64,000 bases of DNA, taken from the NCBI GenBank assembly GCA_946811185.2, contig OX328111.1:42086388-42150387 (forward strand), written 5' to 3'. Below the pieces are notes generated by a model. The model saw nothing but the letters and a program-made list of their open reading frames with translations, had not been told where the DNA came from and searched no databases. The DNA comes from Hippopus hippopus. Its lineage: Eukaryota > Mollusca > Bivalvia > Cardiida > Cardiidae. The position numbers were made by a program, and so were the translations under genes. Every line of letters begins with the position of its first letter. Within the stretch, counting starts at the first letter, position 1. Below are positions 49,701 through 53,419 of the stretch, piece after piece.

Positions 49701-52635
49701 TTATGCATGAAGGAGCAGTCTCCCGTAACACCCCTATTGAGCACTTGTGGGACCAGCTGGAAAGACAGGTTTGACAACGCCTTCCCCTGTTACTCTGACC
49801 CAACTGAGAGCAGCCCTCTTGGATGAATGGGCCAACATCCTAAATAAGGAGGATAAACTCACTCATGAACTCCATGCCTAGGAGAATCAGGGCTGTGGAG
49901 AGAGCGAATAGAGGACATAACGAGTATTGACTAGCCAGTTCCCACAATCTGTCCATTTGGATTTTGGATTACAGAGTTCTCTTTCAATCCCCTTCAGTTA
50001 CTCCTAAATCACTTACCAGATACAAATCGTTGACTTTGCAGTTTGTTCCGTATGCATTAATCTTCATTCTTACTTAAAAATATTGAACATTATATTCAAC
50101 TTCTTACCTAGAATCATCTTCAAAGTTTACCCTACATTTCTTTATCCCTTGAGTGTACTTTTTTACCAGTGACTGGAACTTTGACAGACTGTTGTGTAAT
50201 ACATCTAGACTCATAGATATATCCATATTTTCAAGTGGTATGAAATAAATTTGCCTGTGCTTTAACCCCCAAATTGTTTACTTCTGGCCACTAGTTAGCC
50301 TTTAAATCTTTACCACACGACAAAATTCTAGAGAGGTCCAAATTGAAAGCGTTTGCAGACAACACAATAAACATGACTCAAAAATTAAAATTTGTTTTTT
50401 GAAGGGTAGAAAACATTGTGGGAAAAGAAAATTGCTGGTTACTAGCATTTTCTCCTTTTCCCACAATGTTTTCAAACGGCCTTTTCTTTAAGGTTGTTAA
50501 AACTCCAAGCCGTGTGGTAAAGAGTTAAAAAACAGGAATTTTAGGTAATTTGTATAAATAAATATGAATCAATATTATAATAAAAGAAACTAAAAGATAT
50601 GAATAGTACTTACCTTGTCCAGCACCTACAAAAGTAAAGTAGAACAAAATGAAAAAGTACATATTTTAATAACCTTCACCATACAATCCAGAATATTAAT
50701 AACCCTGTGGTTGGAGGCTTTTGAAACTTGTAGGAAAAGGAGAAAATGCTGGCTGGTAACCAGCATTTTCTCCTTCACCCACAATGTTTTCTGTGCTTTA
50801 AAAGACATATTCAACTGTCCAGGCAACATCTGATTTGTTGTCTTGGAATGCTTTCAATGTGGACTAGCCTTTAACTTTGTTGTGTGGTAAGTCGTAACAG
50901 AATGACCAACAAGAAAATTCAAATCATTATGTACTTTCATAGTTACCATAACTGTTGACCAAGCTAATCAAATTTACACCAAAGGACAAAATTTTAGATG
51001 TTTTCAAATTCAAAGCATTACTAGACTACAGATACAGATGTGGTTCTAACGCCTGAATTAGTTTTTTGAAGGTCCATTAGCAGCCAAAAGTAAACAATAC
51101 AGGTATTAAAATGTATTTAAATCTAAATAATACATGTACCATTTAACCCTTTCCCAAACAATTCAGAGCTTGAACGACCTTGAGAAAGCTTTTTAAATGT
51201 GGAACAGGAGAAAATACTGGTAACAACCATTTTCTCCTTTTCCTAACAATTATTTTCCAGAAACAAATTTCAATTTTTGAGTTACTTTTTTTTTTTTCCC
51301 TCTGCAAGTGCTTTTTTTGTGCAGTTTCGTCAATTGGAAAGGACTTAAAAGTATGGATGGAAATTATTGTAAGTGAAGATGTCAATATGGTCCAAGCAGA
51401 AAACTGGCAGAAAAATAAATTAAAAAGTAAACAAAAGGTAGAGTGAATTTGCAACTTTTTGCCATGTTTTGAATCTCATTTTTCTGCCAGCGACTAACAA
51501 ATGACCTGAGTGTACAATAAGAGACTGTCAACTTCACGAAATAGCAAGACATTTTTAAAAATGGTATGATGTAAATAAAAATGCATTTTAATACCTCATT
51601 GTTTGCTTTTGGCCTTTTAAAGATATAAATCAATGTGGAAAAAGCATCACATGCTAACTACCAGTATTTTCCCCTATTCCCACAATTCTTTGAAAATCTG
51701 TCTCAGTAAGGTCAAAAATACCCAAATTATTTTGCAGTACACAGCATTTTATCCAACAGTTTTAATTATCAATTTCATTACTAAGGTATAAAATCAGACT
51801 ACTTACCACACAATCCCTAGTTTTAATAACTATGACAATAAAGGTTTCTGAAGAAATTCTGGAAAAGGAATAAAATGGTGGAAAACAGCATTTTCTCCTT
51901 TTCCACAATTTTCTCCAGCGTTCCCGAGTCCTGTCTTATTATTAGAGCCACATTTGTCTTCTGCAATTGCTTTCAATTTAGACAAAATTTTGTTGTCTGG
52001 CGAATAGTAACCTCAAACTTTTACCACATAATCCCAACTTTCAACAACCCTGAGACAGACAGCTTTTGAAAACATTGTGGGAAAAGGAGAAAATGCTGGT
52101 AACCCGCATTTCCTCCTTTGTCAATAAGGTTTTCTACCCTTCCAAAAAAAAAAAAAAATCAATTTTTGAGTCATGTTTATTTGTTGTCTGCAAATACTTT
52201 GAATTTGGAAAAGTCTTTAATTTTGTCATTTGGAAAAGATTTAAAAAAAAAATTACAACAAATTATCCACCTTGAAGCAAAGGTTATAATTCTAGTAGAC
52301 ACTTCAAATTCAATTATAAAATGCATGTTCTTTTCAAATTAGTCATTATTTCTCAAGTCAGTACAGATATAATGCAAAAGTCAGATATCAAAATGCACGA
52401 ACAGGAGTACAAGTCAACATCATTGCACTCAGGCCTGGGTGCACTGCAATGAGATACTGACAGATAAGGCAGTAATGCCATATAATTGTGCAGAACACGA
52501 AAAAGAAGTGGTATGAATTCTTCCTCAAAGGAACGATTCCCTAAAGTTTAGGTATCATTCATATTAGGTCTAAGGCATCACTCAAGACGATGCCGAGCTT
52601 TGTTTACCTAGAGGAGTGACAGTAATTTCCGCCAT
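23561..52635 (-). CDS. INTS11: Integrator complex subunit 11 (whole gene span, 17 coding exons)
   Basis: The family is the catalytic endonuclease of the nuclear Integrator complex, which cleaves snRNA 3' ends and nascent transcripts at paused RNA polymerase II. The exons listed separately join in phase to 600 codons plus stop. Visible motifs: [13 protein letters not shown] around residue 30; zinc motif SHFHLDHCG (H68, H70, D72, H73); H157 in [10 protein letters not shown]178 in GDYNM; E203 in [17 protein letters not shown]392 in [11 protein letters not shown]414 in LVHGEA. These positions equal the human numbering I recall. The C-terminal part (from ~432) is the dimerisation region that binds INTS9. 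The start is the ATG of the [10 protein letters not shown] exon, the first Met in frame with the family N terminus. All introns are GT-AG. Introns are full of family A/B elements. It converges with the LRRC23-like gene. Identity near certain; exon borders are read by eye. Confidence 0.96.
23637..23861 (-). mobile_element. Family A at the INTS11 terminal-exon acceptor
   Basis: Starts TTAAAGGACAAAGTTTTGG, lacking ~13 bases of the usual end. Its TTAA is 9-12 nt upstream of the AG of exon 17. Hairpin intact except GATAGTTACC. Confidence 0.82.
23965..24175 (+). mobile_element. Family A, degraded
   Basis: GTTTACCAAACAAGCCTG start, most of the first stem arm lost. Confidence 0.6.
24181..24575 (+). 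mobile_element. Family B MITE interrupted by family A
   Basis: Left tip GAGTAGCACTCTGACAGAAG before, CTATACCAAGCAAGTCATCA after; right end truncated. Confidence 0.72.
24206..24434 (+). mobile_element. Family A nested in family B
   Basis: TTAACCCTTTACCAAACAAT to TTTGGTAAAGAGTTAA; near-perfect stem. Third hit at the same B-family TTAA. Confidence 0.92.
24684..25891. mobile_element. pogo-like non-autonomous element
   Basis: Inverted ends CAGTAAAATCTCAATATTTC and, reversed, CAGTAAAATCTCGATAATTC, each flanked by TA. This terminus and TA target are typical of pogo/Tigger relatives of Tc1-mariner. 1.2 kb with no transposase motif. Confidence 0.8.
26031..26090 (-). pseudogene. Decayed partial copy of INTS11 exon 16 3' end
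   Basis: AACAAACCCTGGGACCATGT and TAGAACACTCATTACTTTTC track exon 16 plus its donor (AACCTGATGGGACCATGTG, CAGAACACTCTTAGCTTC), including the GTTTGT donor equivalent. Confidence 0.72.
26143..26266 (-). CDS. INTS11: INTS11 exon 16
   Basis: Residues 538-579: [20 protein letters not shown], then [20 protein letters not shown] and His-Gln. Corresponds to the human segment ending LLVSWTYQ. Acceptor TCTTCCAG, donor GTTTGT. A decayed partial copy lies ~55 bp past the donor. Confidence 0.93.
26290..26395. repeat. Short tandem repeat, ~37 bp x 3
   Basis: TAAGTTGGCTATTTAGAC recurs at ~26293, 26329 and 26366 in INTS11 intron 15. Confidence 0.7.
26410..26564 (-). mobile_element. Family A at INTS11 exon 15 donor
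   Basis: Hairpin and short arm to GTGTGGTAGAGGGTTAA; its terminal TTAA is intron position +8. Long arm lost. Confidence 0.85.
26572..26714 (-). CDS. INTS11: INTS11 exon 15
   Basis: Residues 491-537 plus two bases: [42 protein letters not shown]. Donor GTAAATATTAACCC: a family A TTAA begins at +8. Exit phase 2. Intron 15 is only 305 nt. Confidence 0.94.
26770..26850. mobile_element. Family D palindrome
   Basis: GAGATCAGACTGCACGG / TCTGATCATGGATCTATACTG. Confidence 0.6.
27064..27315 (+). mobile_element. Family H element
   Basis: Degraded member: ATATCTTCACTAATGACAAAG, then CTTTGAAAACAGACAAGCTAAAA. Ends 30 nt from INTS11 exon 14. Confidence 0.55.
27345..27409 (-). CDS. INTS11: INTS11 exon 14
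   Basis: Residues 469-490: [20 protein letters not shown] then Gly-Asn. Matches the family segment PKKxRxLHGxLxMK that opens the C-terminal domain. Phase 1 in, 0 out; donor GTAAGC. Confidence 0.93.
27507..28691 (+). repeat. Family C element with exact 145-bp tandem array
   Basis: Opens ACAAGAGGGC...GGCCCTGAAATCGCTCA. GACCTAGTGACCTAGTTTTT (variants) starts at 27740, 27885, 28030, 28175, 28320 and 28465, always 145 bp apart. Closes GACGCCGGACGACGCAC, AATAGCTC and GGTGAGCTAAAAAA. Open frames on the minus strand recur every 145 bp and are by-products. Confidence 0.93.
29070..29538 (+). mobile_element. Family B MITE interrupted by family A
   Basis: GAGTCATGCTCTGTCAAAAG tip, then after the A copy TGCATCTGCAAAGAGTATCG to TGCCAAAGCATAGCTC. 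Confidence 0.88.
29095..29323 (+). mobile_element. Family A nested in B nested in C
   Basis: TTAACCCTTTACCACACAAT to GTGTGGTAAAGGGTTAA; removing it restores GGGGGCTTAATGCATCTGC. Confidence 0.93.
30297..30514 (+). mobile_element. Family A, degraded
   Basis: TATCCTTTACAAAACAATCC start; second stem arm mostly lost; ends 38 nt from INTS11 exon 13. Confidence 0.65.
30553..30663 (-). CDS. INTS11: INTS11 exon 13
   Basis: Residues 432-468 plus one base: [32 protein letters not shown]. Corresponds to the conserved CYMPANGET segment after the nuclease core. Acceptor CTTCCAG, donor GTTTGC, phase 1/1. Confidence 0.93.
31212..31374 (-). CDS. INTS11: INTS11 exon 12
   Basis: Residues 378-431 plus one base: [38 protein letters not shown], ending HEF. 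Carries H392 and H414. Acceptor GTTACAG, donor GTATGT, exit phase 1. Confidence 0.96.
31440..31650 (+). mobile_element. Family A copy
   Basis: TACTGACCCTGAAAAAG arm, stem with centre GCCGGTGACCAGT, eroded right end. Confidence 0.7.
31673..31980 (+). mobile_element. Family H element
   Basis: ACAAGAGCACTACATGTGGG to CATCCGAGCTAAAAA, with TGATGGTTATCTGCCCTTCT and CTTCACTAATGACAGAG inside. Confidence 0.7.
32359..32608 (+). mobile_element. Family B MITE
   Basis: GGGTTGTGCTCTGTG to CTTTTGCAAGAGCATGGCC; one palindrome arm deleted. Confidence 0.78.
32797..32985 (+). mobile_element. Family A, degraded
   Basis: AACCCTTTACCAAGCAATCC start; right arm lost. Confidence 0.6.
32985..33090. mobile_element. 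Family D palindrome
   Basis: ACAGATCAAGATCAGACTGC, AGAACGTGC, then GTCTGATCTTCGATCTACAC. Confidence 0.75.
33270..33359 (-). CDS. INTS11: INTS11 exon 11
   Basis: Residues 348-377: [29 protein letters not shown]. Phase 0/0, acceptor ATTACAG, donor GTATGA. A ~35-bp degenerate copy of its middle lies ~300 bp upstream in intron 10. Confidence 0.94.
33481..33662 (-). mobile_element. tRNA-derived SINE
   Basis: Reversed, it opens GGCCAACCCGGATAGCTCAG (A box) with GGTTTGGATACCCAG as B box. Same family as the next SINE. Confidence 0.7.
33663..33697 (-). pseudogene. Possible decayed fragment of INTS11 exon 11
   Basis: TTATGTCTTATAGTTCCTGC then CTTGCAGTATC parallels TTATGTCCAACAGTTCCTGC then CACACAGTATC of exon 11. 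Only ~35 bp, so chance or repair filler is not excluded. Confidence 0.5.
33698..33808 (-). mobile_element. Family A half copy
   Basis: Hairpin GAAATGCTGTTTACCAGCAT and short arm to GTGTGGTAAATGGTTAA. Confidence 0.8.
34086..34327 (-). mobile_element. tRNA-derived SINE
   Basis: Reversed start GGCCTCGCCCGATAGGTCAG, A box TAGGTCAGTGGTTAGCG, B box GGTTGCAGCTTTGATACC. Confidence 0.8.
34330..34432. repeat. Foldback repeat
   Basis: GGTCATTAAGTTTTCAGTGC / GCACTGAAATTTTAAAGACC, with inner AATGACC / GGTCATT. Confidence 0.8.
34623..34841 (-). CDS. INTS11: INTS11 exon 10
   Basis: Residues 275-347, beta-CASP domain: [52 protein letters not shown]. Phase 0/0, acceptor TTACAG, donor GTAAGA. A family A element starts ~20 nt upstream of the acceptor. 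Confidence 0.96.
34863..35243 (+). mobile_element. Family A with ~150-bp internal replacement
   Basis: Left arm and half stem, then unrelated sequence 34950-35095, then stem CAGCATTTTCTCC and right arm. Confidence 0.6.
35280..35399 (-). CDS. INTS11: INTS11 exon 9
   Basis: Residues 235-274: [20 protein letters not shown], then a segment ending LGLTEK. This is the conserved beta-CASP entry segment. Phase 0/0, acceptor CTTTCAG, donor GTAAAT. Confidence 0.95.
35447..35740 (+). mobile_element. Family A plus short-arm fragment
   Basis: GATCCTTTACAAAAAAGTC start, stem GCGGGTAACCAGC; a - orientation short arm follows at 35680-35740. Confidence 0.65.
35870..36098 (+). mobile_element. Family A, near-intact
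   Basis: TTAGCTCTTTACCAAACAAT to TTTGGTAAAGAGTTAA, long perfect stem. Confidence 0.9.
36121..36245 (-). pseudogene. Decayed copy of INTS11 exon 8 3' part
   Basis: CCTTCCCTCCCTTTT, TTTGAGAAAGTCCCC and ACATACCTTTGACTCT match exon 8 CCTTCCCTCCTTTTT, TTTGAGAAAATCCCT and ACATCTCTTTGATTCT in order and spacing. Confidence 0.72.
36512..36685 (-). CDS. INTS11: INTS11 exon 8
   Basis: Residues 177-234: [39 protein letters not shown], ending GGK. Carries D178 and catalytic E203. Acceptor ATTCTAG, donor GTGAGT, phase 0/0. A decayed copy of its 3' half lies ~390 bp downstream in the next intron. Confidence 0.96.
36706..37036 (+). mobile_element. Family B MITE with internal duplication
   Basis: GAGCAATGCTCTGTAAAAAG to TTTGCCAGACTGCCGCTC; CTTTTTGCTGTTGGTCA segment doubled. 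Starts 20 nt upstream of INTS11 exon 8. Confidence 0.8.
37240..37468 (+). mobile_element. Family A copy
   Basis: TTAACTCTTTACCACACAGT to CTTGGTAAAGATTTTA. Confidence 0.85.
37561..37676 (-). mobile_element. Family A left half
   Basis: TTAACCCTTTACCAGACAAC through the first stem arm only. Confidence 0.65.
37737..37802. repeat. (AG)n-ATAT-(CT)n perfect inverted microsatellite
   Basis: About 15 AG units run into AGATATCT and about 14 CT units, a self-complementary 60-mer. It sits next to an imperfect foldback at 37823-37955 (CATTCTTAGTCTAATTCTAG / GATTAAGACTAAGAATG). Confidence 0.95.
38068..38294 (+). mobile_element. Family A at INTS11 exon 7 donor
   Basis: TTAACCCTTTAACAAACAAT to GGGAAAGGGTTAA; the last TTAA occupies intron positions +6 to +9. 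Confidence 0.9.
38300..38398 (-). CDS. INTS11: INTS11 exon 7
   Basis: Residues 144-176, [20 protein letters not shown] to LVYT; supplies zinc ligand H157. Phase 0/0. The donor reads GTGAGTTAACCC: the TTAA of an adjoining family A element starts at intron position +6. Confidence 0.96.
38644..38828. repeat. Family E long foldback
   Basis: Arms of ~80 nt, e.g. CGAGTGAACACCATCGGTAA / TTACCGATGGTGTTCACTCA, around GTGGCACAGCCAT. Confidence 0.9.
38818..39111. mobile_element. TIR-bounded segment next to the foldback
   Basis: TTTATTTCATGCTTT at 38818 and AAAGCATGAAATAAA at 39097 are perfect inverted repeats. The interior is GC-richer with CACGCGC and GACGTCA words and no coding frame. Confidence 0.7.
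39163..39383 (-). mobile_element. Family A copy
   Basis: TTAAGCTCTTTAACACATTA to GAGTGGTAAAGGGTTAA; stem with several mismatches. Confidence 0.78.
39410..39541. repeat. Family E-type foldback
   Basis: AATTCACGTTTTTGAGGT / ACCTCAAAAACGTGAATT and AACATTCGCAGAGGCC / GGCCTCTGCGAATGTT; centre ACGCCCGAGTGCGAAGCATG. Confidence 0.9.
39547..40268. mobile_element. TIR-bounded segment next to the foldback
   Basis: ATTATTGCATAAAAT and ATTTTATGCAATAAT are perfect 15-bp inverted ends. The right part repeats GTTAACGCCCGG words also present in the foldback. No coding frame. Confidence 0.72.
40269..40400 (-). mobile_element. SINE, head missing
   Basis: Tail and body only (CAGTTATATCACAACAGCC ... CACTGGCTGCTTTCCCACAT). 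Confidence 0.7.
40431..40515. mobile_element. Family D palindrome
   Basis: GTGTAGATCAAGATCGGAC and ATTCTGATCTTTGATCCACA. Confidence 0.6.
40538..40858 (+). mobile_element. Family H element
   Basis: GATGCCAATGCTCGGCTGC to CTTTGAAAACAGCCAAGCTAA. Its end is 12 nt from the exon 6 donor. Confidence 0.65.
40870..40986 (-). CDS. INTS11: INTS11 exon 6
   Basis: Residues 105-143, from [13 protein letters not shown] through [15 protein letters not shown] to VIQ. Phase 0 on both sides. The acceptor is ATTTTTAG and the donor GTTTGG, which departs from the consensus GTAAGT at several positions. Confidence 0.94.
41040..41445. mobile_element. Cluster of family A fragments
   Basis: Right arm 41040-41145, - orientation piece with stem 41200-41362, and short remnants to 41445. 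Confidence 0.6.
41446..41878 (+). mobile_element. Family A host split by family A
   Basis: Left half to TTCAGCCACCA, right half TTTGTCATCTGCAATTGCTT to CTAGGTAAAAGGTTA. Confidence 0.82.
41582..41813 (+). mobile_element. Family A nested in family A
   Basis: TTAACTCTTTACCAAACAAT to TGTTTGGTAAAGAGTTAA. Removal restores GCCACCATTAATTTGTCATC, the expected host consensus. Confidence 0.95.
41940..42030. mobile_element. Family D palindrome
   Basis: AAGTAGATGAAAAATCAAAC, TCTGTGCAGTCTGATCTTGA, TCTACACTG; left arm degraded. A fragment lies at 42665-42715. Confidence 0.6.
42084..42320 (+). mobile_element. Family H element
   Basis: ACAAGAGGGTGCCAACACTC to CAGTTGAGCTAAA, ending 11 nt from the INTS11 exon 5 donor. 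Confidence 0.7.
42332..42443 (-). CDS. INTS11: INTS11 exon 5, zinc-binding motif
   Basis: Completes Ser67 and encodes [18 protein letters not shown] through CPILL (68-104). H68, H70, D72 and H73 form the canonical HxHxDH signature of metallo-beta-lactamase nucleases. The acceptor is TTTCCAG and the donor GTAATT. A family H element terminates only ~10 nt inside the downstream intron. Confidence 0.96.
42544..42660 (+). mobile_element. Family B left part
   Basis: GAGTCATGCTCTGAGAAAAG through GACTCATGCCCTGGGC; truncated. Confidence 0.65.
42848..43068 (+). mobile_element. Family A copy
   Basis: TTCACAAAATACCAAGTTTT to TTGTGAAAGAGTTAA; stem AATGTAGGTAACCAGCATT. Confidence 0.75.
43385..43440 (-). 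repeat. tRNA-like fragment
   Basis: Reversed TTTAGAGGTCTAGTAGCTCA then GTGGTATAGTG resembles a tRNA A-box region; no second half. Confidence 0.45.
43486..43559 (-). CDS. INTS11: INTS11 exon 4
   Basis: Residues 43-66 plus two bases of Ser67: RRFPDFTFI then [12 protein letters not shown]. The acceptor is GATTTCAG and the donor GTACAA. Exit phase is 2, splitting Ser67 immediately before the zinc-binding HxHxDH motif. Confidence 0.94.
43610..43816 (-). mobile_element. Family A, degraded
   Basis: ATGACCAGCATTGTCTTTG, poor stem, CCTTCTTCCTCTGGGTTGTT end. Confidence 0.55.
43813..44068 (+). mobile_element. Family A copy
   Basis: GAACCCTTTACCAACCAATC start; stem degraded at TTCTGGTCCCCATC; right end GTTTGGTAAGGAGTTAA. 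Confidence 0.65.
44125..44415 (-). mobile_element. tRNA-derived SINE with internal duplication
   Basis: Reversed head GAGCCCTGGTAGCACAGTTG, B box GGTTCCATCCCC, body with GAATGAATCCTGTC/GCAATGACTATTGT written twice. Confidence 0.8.
44428..44630 (-). mobile_element. Family A copy
   Basis: TCTTAACCTTGTCCAAGTTG arm; stem with extra TTAATTT at the loop. Confidence 0.7.
44675..45010. mobile_element. Two adjoining family A copies
   Basis: A - orientation fragment 44675-44795, then a + copy 44797-45010 (GTTTACCACACAATCCCAAG to TTATTTGGTAAA). Confidence 0.7.
45440..45605. mobile_element. Family I foldback
   Basis: GAATTTTATTAAACTCATCC pairs with GTTTAATAAAATGTTATCTC; tail CACCAACTCATGCCAGATC. Ends close to INTS11 exon 3. 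Confidence 0.7.
45628..45713 (-). CDS. INTS11: INTS11 exon 3
   Basis: Residues 14-42, starting DVGRSCILV and ending HMGFNDD. It contains the conserved Asp of metallo-beta-lactamase motif 1 (MLDCGMH). The acceptor is ATTACAG and the donor GTAAGT; phase 1 in, 0 out. A family I foldback ends about 20 nt beyond the donor. Confidence 0.95.
45773..46001 (+). mobile_element. Family A, near-intact
   Basis: TTAACCCTTTGCCACACAAT to TGTGGTAAAGAGTTAA. Stem carries compensating changes ATTCTGGGAAAAGG / CCTTTTCCCAGAAT on both arms. Confidence 0.9.
46031..46540. mobile_element. Family A host with long arms on both sides
   Basis: Left arm 46031-46127 (CTACCAAATGACAAAATTTT), stem near 46380-46430, right arm to CATCTGGTAAAGAGTTAA; both ends are the long-arm type. 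Split by an A insertion. Confidence 0.75.
46128..46357 (-). mobile_element. Family A nested in family A
   Basis: TTAACTCTCTACCAAACGAT to GTGTGGTAAAGGGTTAA. Confidence 0.88.
46975..47120. mobile_element. Family I foldback
   Basis: GTTGGCATTTGAGATAAAAT / CAATTTTATCTCAAACACCA with TTGCCTAATAACATTTTTCC inside. Confidence 0.78.
47196..47490 (+). mobile_element. tRNA-derived SINE
   Basis: GCCGAGCCCTGTGGCTCTGT head, B box like GTTTGAATCTCC, body GTCATTGTGACAGGGTTCAT, GAAAGCAGCCGTTGGCTTGG. Confidence 0.82.
47605..47863 (-). mobile_element. Family A with partly doubled end
   Basis: TTAACTCTTTATTAGACGAC, then a second TTTACCAAACGACAAAATTT; perfect stem; ends TTTGGTAAAGGGTTAA. Confidence 0.85.
47860..48215 (-). 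mobile_element. Family A degraded copies
   Basis: TTAAAGCATTTGCAGACCAC copy with a C15 run at ~48010, plus a fragment at 48115-48215. Confidence 0.65.
48724..49880 (+). pseudogene. Tc1-like transposase pseudogene
   Basis: Recognisable blocks are [34 protein letters not shown] (first catalytic Asp), [22 protein letters not shown] (second Asp), PYSPDLSP and [12 protein letters not shown] (third acidic residue). Decay: an early in-frame stop, a frameshift near 48870, and two TGA stops at ~49193 and ~49208 where Arg CGA is expected. The frame is split before IEHLWD by a ~200-bp SINE insertion. Cannot encode an active enzyme. Confidence 0.9.
49525..49725 (-). mobile_element. tRNA-headed SINE inside the transposase
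   Basis: Reversed, GCTCAGTGGTTATGGTATTG (A box) and GGGTTCGAATCCTGCCC (B box). The acceptor-stem ends do not pair, so it is not a functional tRNA. Confidence 0.72.
50302..50528 (-). mobile_element. Family A flanking the microexon (downstream side)
   Basis: TTAAATCTTTACCACACGAC to GTGTGGTAAAGAGTTAA; stem with a small deletion. Ends 86 bp from exon 2. Confidence 0.88.
50614..50625 (-). CDS. INTS11: INTS11 exon 2, a 12-nt microexon
   Basis: The minus strand reads TTTTGTAG|GTGCTGGACAAG|GTAAGT. It completes Gly10 and encodes Ala-Gly-Gln plus the first base of Asp14, exactly the GAGQ|D linker between exons 1 and 3. Phase is 1 in and 1 out. The upstream frame has no start, and exon 1 already supplies [10 protein letters not shown], so the exon cannot extend 5'. 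It lies in a 138-bp gap between two family A elements in opposite orientation. Confidence 0.9.
50666..50898 (+). mobile_element. Family A flanking the microexon (upstream side)
   Basis: TTAATAACCTTCACCATACA to TGTGTGGTAAGTCGTAA; loop duplication GCTGGCTGGTAACC. Begins 41 bp upstream of exon 2, inverted relative to the other copy. Confidence 0.85.
50975..51345. mobile_element. Family A fragments
   Basis: A - orientation long arm at 50975-51070 and a + copy at 51143-51345 (TTAACCCTTTCCCAAACAAT) with degraded stem. Confidence 0.6.
51620..52243. mobile_element. Three family A copies in INTS11 intron 1
   Basis: 51620-51735 (-, poor), 51803-52008 (+, CTTACCACACAATCCCTAGT) and 52015-52243 (+, stem mutated on one arm, A14 run). 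Confidence 0.65.
52608..52635 (-). CDS. INTS11: INTS11 exon 1 (coding part)
   Basis: Encodes MAEITVTPL plus the first base of Gly10. This matches the family start (Met-x-Glu/Asp-Ile-x-Val/Ile-Thr-Pro-Leu-Gly). The donor is GTAAAC and the exit phase is 1. The 5' UTR and promoter lie at higher coordinates and no TATA box is evident. Intron 1 is ~2 kb. Confidence 0.92.
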
Positions 52636-52847
52636 GCCTTTTTTTATTTGAAGATTTGTTCAATTGATTTTATATTTATTGAAAGTCCGTGTATCTCATC
52701 ATATTTCGTTTTTTGCCTAAAACTGGTACACTTTGTTTCGCCCGCTTAGTAGAAATGAATATGGAGACCTGGATACCAGTTTACCGTTTTTGTACTCGGT
52801 GAATTGTAAGAATCGCTATCTATGAAAAGCCTTCCAGTCGTTTTGTA
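52636..52847 (-). promoter_or_regulatory. Presumed INTS11 5' UTR and core promoter
   Basis: Position only: immediately 5' of the ATG, somewhat richer in CG pairs than surroundings. No TATA box or initiator could be assigned. Confidence 0.4.
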
Positions 52848-53000
52848 CCCAGGTCATTTCGTACCTAAGTCATTTCGTACGCTTTTGGTCATTTCGTACC
52901 CACCTATACTTTTTATTTTGGTCATTTCGTACCCACTTTGGTCATATCGTTTCCAGGTTCAAATATCCTTTTGGTAATTTAGTACCTTGTTTTTTTTTCA
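52848..53000. repeat. Short repeat array upstream of INTS11
   Basis: GGTCATTTCGTACC occurs five to six times at 15-35 bp spacing, some copies altered. Lies ~215-365 bp 5' of the INTS11 ATG. Confidence 0.75.
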
Positions 53001-53294
53001 CTATTTTTTGTGTTGTTTGCCGAATGGCTACTGCCTTTGTACATTGCCCAAATTAAAATTGTGTTAAATTTCGCCGAAGAACGGCTATGAAGGTGTCTTA
53101 CCATTATTGGTTATTTCTTTTTTAAGTTTTAATTTTCATTCTAAAGATTGTTTAGAACTTCCCAATTCATTTTTCACCGAGTTATGCATAAATTTATTTC
53201 GGTCAATTTGAAATGAGTTAAATTTTTTTTAGAGGGAGGCCACTTTTTCGCTGTGTTATTCATAAATCATGTTGAAAAACCATTATTCATTCTT

Positions 53295-53410
53295 AGACTT
53301 AAACTCTTTACCAAACAACATAATTTTAGACTTATGTAAACTGAGAGCATTTGCAGACGACAATTCGAATGTGGTTACCAGCATGCCCCCTTTTGCCAGA
53401 GCATGGCTCA
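53295..53410. mobile_element. Family A / family B fusion fragment
   Basis: CTTTACCAAACAACATAATT long arm runs into GCCCCCTTTTGCCAGAGCAT, the right end of family B. Confidence 0.65.
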
Positions 53411-53419
53411 TTTATATAT

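Larger units (their letters stand above)
48429..50153 (+). mobile_element. Decayed Tc1-like DNA transposon
   Basis: Inverted ends CTCAAGGGATAAAGAAATG(C/T)AGGGT with TA beside the left end. The length, ~1.7 kb, is normal for Tc1. It lies in INTS11 intron 2. Confidence 0.88.

Noticed and set aside
316..53382. Dozens of 60-100 codon frames containing [19 protein letters not shown] or similar
   Set aside because: Translations of the family A hairpin (GAAAACATTGTGGGAAAAGG) in various frames. Repetition comes from the element and not from a gene family.
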